Source: Euptelea pleiosperma
Lineage: Eukaryota; Streptophyta; Magnoliopsida; Ranunculales; Eupteleaceae
Direction: 5' to 3'
DNA: 64,000 nt
Assembly (NCBI GenBank): GCA_035048495.1
Contig: CM068542.1
Coordinates: 40,639,109 to 40,703,108 of the forward strand
Shown: one piece after another, positions 34,893 through 46,200 of the stretch
Numbering within the stretch: the first letter of the stretch is position 1
How the letters are laid out: the number at the start of each line of letters is the position of its first letter
Notes under the pieces: model-generated
The model's input: only the letters and a program-made list of their open reading frames with translations
Database searches by the model: none
What the model was told of the DNA's origin: nothing
Made by a program: the position numbers and the translations under genes

Positions 34893-36290
34893 TAGTAAAT
34901 GGCCCGTGCCCACGGCACTCTCCGACAAAAGCGTTTGCAAAAATTGGGTGCCTTCGGCACTCAAACAGTATAACGACTGGGGCATTACCATTTTTTCCAT
35001 TATAATGGCTGTTATAATTAATGGATTGTAACGTACAGAGGGAGAAATGGGAAAATAACATAAATAACAAAAAATAACGGTGTTGAAATTTAAATTTTGA
35101 ATAAATTGAGGTCAAATGAGGCGAATTGAGTGGCTAAAATCTAACCGTCCATATTAGATCGATGGATTTGATCTCAACCATTCTTTATCTAACCGTCCAC
35201 ATTAAATGGATGGATAATATAAGAGAATATAACTGAGTTGTCTTGATATATGCGTGGGTGGCCCGTGTCCGCATCACTTTCCGACAAAGTGTTTGTCAAA
35301 ATCGGGTGGGAGTTAATCTTAGCCATCGATATGAAAGCATAGTGGATCTCAGCCACTCATTATTGAAGCCATATATTATAAGAGGAGTTATAAGAAAATC
35401 ATAGTCATCACTTGTTATATTTATTGTGGGTGGCCCGTGCCCTCAGCACTCCGTCAAAGCATTTGCCAAAATCAGGTGTGAGTGGCTGAGATCCACCGTC
35501 ATTTGGGAGAAAAGATCTTGGCCGTCTTTTGTCAAAATAGATAAGAGGGGGTATAAGTGGGGAGACAACTTCCCTGTTTTGTTATATAGACTAGAAAATG
35601 GCCCGTGCCAACGGCACTCTCCGACAAAAGCGTTTGCAAAAATTGGGTGCCTTCGGCACTAAAACAGTATAATGGAATGGGGTGTTACCGTTTTTTTTTT
35701 TCATTATAACGGCTGTTATAATGGATTGTAACGTACAGAGGGAGAAATGGGAAAATAACATAAATAACAAAAAATAAACGGTGTTGAAATTCAAATTTTG
35801 AATAAATTGAGGTCAAATTAGGCAGATTGAGTAGCTGAAATCTAACCGTCTACATTAGATCGATGGATTTGATCTCAACCACTCTTTATCTAACCATCCA
35901 CAATAGATGGATGGATAAGATAAGAGAATACAACCGAGTTGTCTTGTTATATGCGTGGGTGGCCCATGCCCGCGGCACTTTCCATCAAAGTGTTTGTCAA
36001 AATTGAGTGGGAGTTAATCTCAGCCATCGATATGAAGCATAGTGGATCTCAGCCACCTCATTATTGAAGCCATATAAAATAAGAGGGGGTATAAGAAAAT
36101 CAGAGTCACTTGTTATATTGATAGTGGGTGGCCCGTGCACTCGGCACTCCCCATGAAAGCATTTGCCAAAATCAGGTGTGAGTGGCTGAGATCCACCGTC
36201 ATTTGGGAGAAAAGATCTTGGCCGTCTTTTGTCAAAATAGATAAGAGGGGGTATAAGTGGAGAGACAACTTCCCTGTTTTGTTATATAGA
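34892..36290 (-). mobile_element. Head-to-tail Helitron-like dimer (700 + 699 bp)
   Basis: On the minus strand unit 1 runs from TCTATATAAC at 36290 to CTAG at 35591. Unit 2 starts TCTATATAAC at 35590 and ends CTAG at 34892. The outer flanks are A before the first TC and T after the last CTAG, and the inner junction is CTAG joined directly to TC. Both units have the same block order. The 3' hairpin GTGCCGTGGGCAC lies about 10 bases before the final CTAG. Confidence 0.75.
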
Positions 36291-36392
36291 TATATATAAG
36301 TTGTTACATGGAGACTTGTAAGCTAACAGAGAATAAAGGATGGGCTCGCACGCACACGGGGGTCCATGGGCTCTAGTTGGCATCTTGACCTA

Positions 36393-36610
36393 ATTTAACC
36401 ATCATTTGATTAACATTTAAGCGTGACATACATCATGCGCCTGTTAATGCACTTATGAACGGACCATAATATTGCAAGTACAATGCTAACATTTCAAGCC
36501 CATTTTAACTTAAGTCAACTACTGTTAAACTAGGTAAAGGGTGTAATCCTAAAATTTTAAAGTATAAGGGTACTACTAATTATTGTCAAATTTCAGGGGG
36601 GTGTTACCGA
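36393..36610. repeat. Relative of the repeat at 4004-4478, without the Mutator-type insert
   Basis: It shares the left-to-right series ACCTAATTTAACCATCATTTG, GCAAGTACAATGCTAAC, AGTCAACTACTGTTAAACTAGG, TATAAGGG, ACTACTAATTA, AAATTTCAGGGGGGTGTTA with the other copy in equivalent or inverted sense. At the position of the 4239-4444 insertion it reads straight through. Confidence 0.6.
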
Positions 36611-36792
36611 ATTTCCCTTAATTATTTGATCCGGTCTTGACCGATCTCCAAATTGCGCAACCAAACAGCATTTTGGCAGCCCACTTTTAAGGGTTCATTT
36701 GATGGTCTGGATTTTTCAAATTAAAGTCAATTTTTCTTGAAGCTCGGAATGTTCAATTTTCCTGATTTTTTATGCCGTTGGATTGTCATGTG

Positions 36793-36950
36793 GGCCTTCA
36801 AACTTTGAAGGTTCCTCTCCCAAAATGTCTGGCACGTACATGAAGGCCTAAACCCAACCCACGCTAAACCCTTGGTTAGTTGGTTAAGGGTGGTTAACAA
36901 AGGGTGCGTGTCAGACATTTTGGGAGGGGCCTTTAAAGTTTGAAGGTTCC
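36793..36950. repeat. Foldback element upstream of FabZ
   Basis: CTTCAAACTTTGAAGGTTCC near the left end and GGGGCCTTTAAAGTTTGAAGG at the right are complementary, and CCCAAAATGTCTGGCACG pairs with CGTGTCAGACATTTTGGG. Stem arms of about 40 bp enclose about 70 bp. It ends about 230 bp before the FabZ TATA box. Confidence 0.65.
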
Positions 36951-37181
36951 CGCAGCGGAAATTTTCTCGTGAGAAATGGGTGTAGCTACGGACGGACTCT
37001 ATTCCATCTCGGTGCAAGTAACCAAAAACCCCCATTTAAAACCCGTTGCTCCCTCGCAACTAACATCGGAATCTCCGTCTAATTTTCCCTGGGCGCTATC
37101 TTTCAACAGAAAGCCACCCACCCTCTTGCAGTCTTGCCTCGTTCACTTCGCCGCAGGCCCAACTTAACTGCACTCACTCTG

Positions 37182-37188
37182 TATAAAA
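37182..37188 (+). promoter_or_regulatory. TATA box of the FabZ gene
   Basis: TATAAAA lies 62 bp upstream of the ATG at 37244, giving a leader of about 30 nt in a pyrimidine-rich context (TTCTGCTTCGAATCCTCTC). The position is typical for a plant TATA box. Confidence 0.55.
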
Positions 37189-37243
37189 TCTCACCATACT
37201 CTTCTGCTTCGAATCCTCTCTCTTCTCTTATTCTCATTCCATA

Positions 37244-40200
37244 ATGGAAACCGCTGCTCTCTCGAATTCGTTCACCTCTCCTCTCACTTCTCATTCCTCG
37301 CTCTCTCACCGTACCCTTGATCATGTCTTCTTACCTTCTTCGCTTGCGCATCAAAGACGAACCTCGTCGTCTCGAATCTCTGTTTCCAACGCTAGATCTC
37401 GTTCTTACTTCCTTGAATCGAAGAATCGAAGTAGCTTCATCACTTGTAGTTCTGTAACTGGAGCAGAGGGGTCGGACAAGGAGATTCCGATCGAAAAGAG
37501 TAGGTTTTATTTAAAAAATCCCATGTTTATTGCTCTTTTATTCTTTCTGGTTTCTACAATCGAGTGTTCGTGTGGCAGAGTATCCAGCATTTCCGGCCGT
37601 GATGGATATCAACCAGATTCGTGATATTTTGCCCCATCGGTGAGTCATTTTGGATATAATCACGTTTGATGCCAATCTATTGTGTTTTTTCGGTGTACAA
37701 GAGTAGAGATTTTTTTTTTGACTCCTCCAATTTTGGTGGGTTAGGTTTCCATTTCTTCTGGTGGATAGAGTGATTGAATACACTCCTGGAGTTTCGGCCG
37801 TCGCTATTAAGAATGTTACAATTAATGATAATTTCTTTCCTGGGCATTTCCCAGAGAGGCCGATTATGCCTGGTGTTCTCATGGTCGAGGTATTGCACGT
37901 TGCTGTATATTTACTTTTTCTTGGTCTTGTTATCTGCATTTTGTTCAATTAACTTTAGAAGTTCCATATCAAGGACAGTGTTGGCGATGAATTCGGTACA
38001 TTTGTAAATGGTGTCATTTGTTTCAACTTTCAATTGGGTTTATTTGTGATTCCTTTTGCAATTTATAGCTTCTGAATTGTTGCATTTCCAATTGAGTACT
38101 AGTCTTTGATTATATTGAATCTGGTCGTGTATATGGAGAAACTTGGCTTTTGAACTTTGGTTATTCCTAGAGGCCAAAAATAGTGTGGCATCTCAATCTG
38201 ATTCAGTGTTTTTGCGTTATTGTTTACTTACAAGCATGTATGTTTCTTCTGCCTTCTTATATTTTTGGTGGTGTATGTTTTTCTAAAGATCAGTTTGTAA
38301 GCACATATATTTATGAGATTTTAATATGCAGGTTCAAACCTTAGCATGGAATATATATTTTTTTACTAGTGGTATGGTATCGTAGTGAAATTCCCCGACA
38401 ATTGGTGGCATAGCCAAAGTGGTCTAAAAGTGGCAAATGTAGCTGCTAGAGCTAAATGATTAAGAGAGAGCATTGAAATGAGATCGTAGAAGCAGATTTG
38501 ATGGAATGTCAGAGCCACTGGACCCAATGAGGCTATATGAGCTACACGACCTGATTAGGCTAATTGAGAAGGTTCGGAGATTAGGCAACAATAACTTTCT
38601 GAGAAACCTAATACAATGAGGTCAATTATAGAGGGGGTGAGAAAGACATCTATAAACTTGCAAAAATGAGAGAGAGGAAAACTAGAAACATAGATCAAAT
38701 TAGATGCATTAAGAGTGGTGGTGAGAGTCTTAGTTAGGGACGTGGATATTAGGGAAAGATAGAGGAGTTACTTTCAAAAAATTACTAAACGATAGCTACA
38801 TAGGGAACTTAGAACTTGAAGGAGAAGCTACTCATGATACTTTTAGAGAGACCAAATGGCATATAAAAGTGTGTAAGATTACTTTTATAAAAGTGAAAGA
38901 AGCTTTGGCTAAGATGAAGAGAGGAAAGGCTCATGACCTGATGGTGTTCCAATAAAGGTTTAGAAGCACATGAGAGAAATTGGATTGTGTTGGTTAACTA
39001 GGTTGACCAATAAAATTTTAGAGACTAAGAAAATGTTAGATGAGTGGAGGAGAAGTCTTCCTATCTACAAGAATAAGAGAGGTTACAAAATTATACTAAC
39101 TATCGTGAGATAAAACTTATGAGTCACACTATGAAATTATGGGAAAGAGTAATAAAGAAGAATTACAACAAGAAACAACATATCAGGACCAGTTTGGTTT
39201 CATGCTTGGGAGGTTAACAATCGAGGCTATCTTTGTACTTAGACAATTAATAGAAATGTTTCAAAAAAGGAAGAAGAATATACACATAATGTTTATGGAC
39301 TTAGAAAAAGTATATGCTAGGGTTCTTAGAGAGCTAATTTGGCGGGTACTAGGAAATAAAGGATCCATGAGTGATAATATTGACATTATTAAATACATTT
39401 ATGCGGGAACAATAACTAGTATGAGGACGGTTGGTGGTGAGATACGGGAGTTCCCAGTTACAATGGGTTTGCACCAAGGATCATCCATAAGTCTGTACCT
39501 CTTTGCATTAGTTATGGATGCATTAATTGCATGTATTCAAGGACAGGTCCCTTGGTGTTCGCCATGTGTAGATAACGTAGTGTTGATTGACGAGACTCGG
39601 GTGGGTGTAAATGCAAAATTAGAACTATGGATGGAGACTTTAGAAACTAAGGGTTTTAAGATAAGTAGGGTCAAGATAGATAACATGCAATGTAAGTTTA
39701 GTAAAGATACTTGTAGGGTTTAGGCATTTGATATCAATGATGGACAAGTGACCACTCCTTTGAAGTGGATTTCTTAGCCAACCCCAACCAGTGAAGTGAT
39801 TGAAGGACCTCTCTTAGTGCACATTCATTTCAAGCACTACTATGCTTAGAAATCTCATGAATTGCTTTAGTCCTTGCCAAAAAAGTGTCAAGTAGGACAG
39901 GAGTGGCGATGTGATAGAGAAAATAAGCTATTTTATGGAACAAAGAACTTTATTATCGTGAATTCGCTAGTATATGCAGAAGATGTGTTATTTTATTTTT
40001 GACATCACATACGTATGTATTTGTAATAGTATAATTGTTCATTGAAGAGAATCTTTTGTATGGATATATACTCAGTCATGCAATTGAGGTTGCTGACTCA
40101 TAGCTCCATCTTTTTTTTCTTTAAATATATATATTTTCTTATAAAAACTAGTGAAATTAAAATTAGTGGTAAGGGGAATTCTTAGGTCCAGATGGATGCA

Positions 40201-43200
40201 TCAAGGGCCTAAGATGCTTTGACACAGTAAGGCAGTTCATTGAGAACAAATTATGTTGCACAGATTGAAGTCAAAGGTCACCTTTTATGTGTGAAATGCT
40301 ACTGTTGACATTGTCTATATCCTAGAACTAGTATGTTTTAACTTTATTGTGATGTTAGGAGTAGAGTTGGTCTAGCATGTGTTGTTGCCTTTTATCATTA
40401 CTAAATTTACAGTTTTAGTGTGACATGTAACATGCAATGCTGCTTATAGTAGGTTGTATGTTGCTTTGGAAACTAAAGACCGTGTTGTGATTTATTAAAG
40501 TTACCATTTGTTGTTTCTTCTTGTATCCCTTTATCTCATAAATAATATTGTTGACATTTCTATTTTCTTTCCAGCTTTTTTGTATTTCCCTGTTTTTAGT
40601 ATGTTTTAAATAAATATTTAAGTTGTATGATTGAGAGAAATAGGGAATTACATGTTTCTTGTATTTGAATAGTGGAATCCCCTGATTCCCTTATTTCATT
40701 CAATTAAAACTATATTTTTCGGTGTGCAAGCTTGGGGTTTTGTGCATCCCGAACCAGAATAGAATCAGACTATTCTTGTTCCCATGTAAGTGAACCGTGT
40801 AACAGTCCATTAGCTTCTTAAAAACAGTCCAATTATAACATCTTGATCACGTCATTTAAGGAGCCAATGAATGGATTGAAGATGATTACGACCCCAGAGT
40901 TCTATTCCCCTTTATCTCCTAAAATGAAGCACTCTAAACTTGATTTCACAGTCACCAGTTTCCCGCATTTCCACTTATGGGTGTTTTTTTAAACTTTTAT
41001 TGGTTGAAAAGATGGCAAAGAATTCCTGAAAGGTGAGTTCCTAAATCTCCCTCAGATGTACTAGCAATCTTGGAGGGTTTTATACCAAGTGAAGAACTAG
41101 TTTAGGTTATTGAGCTACTTTAGAAAATTCCCTCCTCCCGTGGAGGACCGAAATTCGGACCTCCAGGCCCGGACAAGCACTACGCGCCTCTGTGGTCCCA
41201 CAATTTCTTTTTAAACTTAACACCTTAATGTGCTGTCAATAGAAGCTGTAAAGTTTTTTTTTCCTCAAATTTTTTGGGCCTTCTTCCTCTCACCTTTCCT
41301 CCCTCTCATTCCTTTTATTCCATGAAATGACCCTGCATGGGAGTCTCCGCAGTGCTATTTTTACATAGAAGTTCCCGATTCCATCTACATAGTCAACTTG
41401 AAGTCTTGAACACTCTCCCAATGTACGGAGGATGACACTCAATAGCACCACCTAGGGATCTAAGTAACATTGATAAACAAATCTTCTCCACCAAATTGAA
41501 CTGAGGGCATCTCTTGAATATTCATCCAAGAAGATTCTAGAATTCTAAGTTGGAGGTCTTTCTTTGCTAAACTCATTTCTGTATCACTTGTGACCTTTTG
41601 TATAACCTTCCTTCCAAGGATCCTTCCACTTCTCTTCTATTTGTTACTCTTTCCAACTTTTGCTATCTTTTCACTGACTCTACCAAAATAGGCATAGAGA
41701 TCCAGAACAAAGAATAGCAACTCGACTGAAGTGTTGGATAAGTGTTGTTGGCAAGCAACCGCTATTCTGACAACACCTCCTGGAGGAGGAACAGTTATTA
41801 GTGGCCTCCCATCTACCGTTGCCATAGCTGCCTCAATACAGATCATGCAGTTCAACACATCTCCACAAATCAAACAGACCAATCGGGAAAACTTTGCATT
41901 CTGTTAAGGCGCTGCAGGTTTCAAGAGACAAACTATGGTGTGAAACTCGAGTTTTCCATTTCTTCTGGCTGGCATTGACCAGTTGATCCTCCCAGAGACA
42001 AAAGCAAGGGGGATCCTTGTCAAGGTTCAGTAGCCCAAGTTTTATTGTCGGCACCTCTAAGAAGAACATATCCTCAATATGAAGCCTTGCTCCAATGAAG
42101 GAGCTCTGGAAAGCATTGTTGCTGTTGACAACACAGTTAGTAGATTTTGTCATCCAGAGGAATGGTGAGATTGAACGCTTTTGAGACTGAACAAAAGGGT
42201 GTTGAATTGAGAAATCTAGTAAAATAGTAACAGAATGGACCATGAAGGTGGTCGGATGCGTTGAAGAAGAGGAAAAAGAAGACCAAAAAAATTGGAAAAA
42301 GAAATCTTTAAAGCTTCTCTTGACGGCACTAATGCAGTTGAGTTTGAAATGGGGCTAGTGGGACCCACGTGGTATGTGAGGCTCATTCAAACTGGAGGTC
42401 CAAAATTTTGGTCCTCTGGTGGAGGAGTTAACTTTTTCCACATCAAACTCCCGTGTCATACTAAACATGTCAGAAACATGCTGAGATTTTCATTCAGGCA
42501 AACATTAATTTATTGTGTGTGTGTGTGTGTGTATCTTACTTTTAAAAGTTGTCTACAATTTATATGGGTTGCTCCGATGATCCGATCTAATATTAAATTC
42601 CTCAAATGATATCACACCGACATACGAAAACTTTCTACTACAAGATTCTAGAAATGTCAAAAATGTTGTAGAAAAAAGATGATCGATGTATCAAAATATC
42701 TCTTTCACCTGTATACGTCCAATTCCCAATTTGAAAAGTGAAGCAACTAATTAAGTGTCGGTGAAAGAGTAAGCCTCATCAATTAGTCAATTGATACGTA
42801 GCATCTTTCTTCACTTGCATCATAATCCAATGTTGATACCTTCATAAATTGTGTTATAAATAGGATTTCAAAAGACAAAGAATGGGATCTCGGCAAGAGG
42901 GAGGATTGATTTTGTTTAAGAAAAAGAAATTGAATTGAAGATGTATGACCTAGATTAAATATTTCATAAATTGTTGGAGAATATAAGATAGATGTATATT
43001 CATAATAATTAAAATTTGAAGTATCAAACAACAAAAATTGAGATGAACAAACAGAAATACGAAGACATAAATGATGAACTTATTGGTCGAGGCATGTTAG
43101 AATAGTATTGTCCTTAAGGTGGTTAGACGCTCCCTACTCAATCAGAACCTCAGTGCTTTCAGGCTTCGCAGGCATTCACCTCTTAGGATACAACTACCTT

Positions 43201-46200
43201 TCTTCACTACTTCAAACGCAGAAGATGAAGAATCGTACACTTTGTGGACGAATGCAAAAATCAAGAACTCTTGAATAACAATTGTAGAGAAAACCAAAGA
43301 GGAGAAGAAAAGAAGCTTTATGTAAAACAATAGTCTCTGTTTTTCGTATCTCAGACTTTAAATAGGAAATATGGATTGTCGTTTTGCCCTAATTAAGTAG
43401 TATTAAGGGTATAAAACTATAATAATATTAATAACATTAAAGGTTTATCAAATGGTCAAACGCTTAGAGTGAGTTTAAGAGTTACATTAACATTTTTTCA
43501 AAAAAAGATAGGTATACGTGTCCCTCACCTCACCCACCTACCCATTCCCCTGACCCGATCCGACTTGGCATGCATGGCGTGGGCGTGCACGTGTTTTTGG
43601 TGGTGCATAGTTGTGCCCATCGGCACAAAATTGGGAGACCCAAGGGCTCCACCCTTTAGGGCCAACTCTCATCCTTATACACTCAAGGACCTCTATACTC
43701 TCGAGCAATGTGGGACTAAAAGTTTTGAGAAGACTTTTGACTTCAAAGAGTAGAAGCAATATTGATTGTCCCTCCAAAATTTTCAATTAAAAGTTAGTAG
43801 AACAAAGCAATATAGGTAAAGTTCCTAGGGTCAAAACTCCGTAGGATATTTTTTTATTCAAACATTTATCTAACAATCCCCCACATGAATAAAAATTTAA
43901 GATAAATTAGTGGTAAAATTGGAAATGTCATGCATGTGCAGAAGTGTTTTTTGAACTTGAACCTCTACTTAGTGTAAGTCTATTGGGTTTAATAGCTATC
44001 CAGTGAACTACAGTCTTGAACTGTTAAGCTTTATATTGTAAATCGAAACAACATACTACACGCAACTTTCCTTAGTGTAAGTCAATTGGGTTTAATAACT
44101 GTCCAGCGAACTACAGTCTTGAACTGTTCAGCTTTATATTGTAAACCGAAACAACAGACTACACACAACTTTCCTTGTTCACATCAGGGTTTATATGGTT
44201 GTGCTCATTCCGACCTTGAGCATTTCTTAGGTATTCATGAGTGCTTTAGAGAATCAGTCTAAATTCTCATAGGAAGCGACCCCACTTCCACTCTTATATA
44301 GGTGCTTTTATCAAGAGTGCGCTTCATCTGTACATGTCACGACATGAACTCAGGACTCATGATCCGACCTAGAAGAGTATGGATCGAACCCGGTATCCTA
44401 GGCCTCACAAGGTGCAGGTTGAAGTAATATAAATTTGACGTGACATATGTCTAAGTTAACACACAAATCAAATAAACCAATCTCATAATAATGAATTTTC
44501 ATAACTTGAGAGCTGGGTGGAGATGGCTAGTCCCCCACTCTAGAAAGCAGGAGGTCCTGAGTTCGACTCCCCATTGGGCCAGCCCCTGGGGATTTACCCC
44601 GATTTTACCTAGCGGGTGCACACGTGCCCTGGAAGTAAAAAAAAAAAGAATTTTCATTAATGGAACTTTGAAACCTATTTTCGATTATGTTCCAAATGCT
44701 AAAGAACTACCTACTATGAATAACTTGGAATTCAAATACGAAAGCAAATCGACATCCTATACAATGATCTAGAAATATAAAATGGCTGAAAATAAATTTA
44801 AACATGATCTCTAGGAAAGCAATAAAAATACTAAAGTCCTCTGGCTTCTATCACTGAGCTGTTGGTCCATCTAGTATATTTACAAAAATGTTAAAATATG
44901 CATGAGCATAACACGCCCAGTAGACTCGCTCCACCACTCATACATCTATGGGGATGAGCAATTAAACCATGATAAAAACCATGGTTTAAAATAACGCCGT
45001 TTTAACAAATTTAACGACCTTTAAAACGGTAACGCCCAAAGCCCGTTACGTTATGAACCGTTTTGACGCTTAGAAAATAACAAATGTTATTTTCGTTTTC
45101 ATGGTTGTTAAAACGTAAGTAACGATCGTTATTTTCTGAAAAAATTGTGAAAAAAGGCCGTTATTTCCATTATTTTCTGTTATCCATCAAGAAATTTCTC
45201 AACCACTGTTTCTTCACCAACTCTGTCTAAAGCTGTAAACTCAGATTCCATCGTGGATCTGACAATGTAGATCTGATTTCCAACTCACTACAACTCCTCC
45301 AAGAGAATATATATCCACTCATGGATTTAAATTCATTAGAATCCGAAAGCCAATTTGCATTAATGCATCCTTCCAATACAACTAGATAACTACAGAAATT
45401 TAGACATTAGTCTAAAAAGTATACTTAAGATATCTCATTACCCTAATCTGGGCTTCCTAGTGTTCATGTCCTAGGTTACTAGTGTATACACTAAGTTTTC
45501 CATAGCATAAGCTATATCGGGTCTAGTGCAATACATAATGTACTTTAGTCATCCTATAACTTTAGAATATTCTAGTTGAGATACTCCTACACCGGTGTTC
45601 TTCTTTAGACTATTGTTATCAAATGGTGTTTTAACTGGATTAATATCAAATTGTTTAAACTTTTTCAACATAGTGTAATTGGGATAAAGATATCCCTTCT
45701 GGACACTTAATAAGTTTAATCTCAAGAATGACGTCAGGCATCGCTGAAGTCTTTCATATCAAAATTCTTCATTAGGAATTTCTTAGTGTTTTTAATTATT
45801 CCTAATTTAGTACTAATGATTAACATATCATCAACATATAAGTAGATAATTACGCCATTCTCTTGGTTAAATTAATTTATACATATCTATTTCGTTAATC
45901 TTATATCTATTTGAAATTAAAACTTAATCAAATTTCTCATGCTCTTTTCTACTCTATGTACCAAGCTAGGCATGATTGATTTGTATGCTCCAGCTTGAGC
46001 GGGAGTGTTAGAGTTCTTAGTTTATTTCCTTTATGTTTATATTACACAATTGGGCTTTATGTAGAGTGTTGGGCCCATATGTTCTATTAATGTAAGTGGA
46101 CTCACACCACTTAAGTGACTAGTATATATATTACAATGAGGAGGCCAAACTACTCTAATCTGTGACTGTCTCTCTTTCTCTCTTCTCTTTCTTATCTCAA

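Noticed and set aside
34671..35115. Open frames containing Tyr-Ile runs
   Set aside because: They come from the AT microsatellite between Helitron-like arrays.
42783..43786. Open frames over the Copia LTR
   Set aside because: They are non-coding LTR sequence repeated at 48451-49421.
44503..44647. Possible tRNA gene
   Set aside because: Same reason, and here a 10-bp target duplication confirms retrotransposition.
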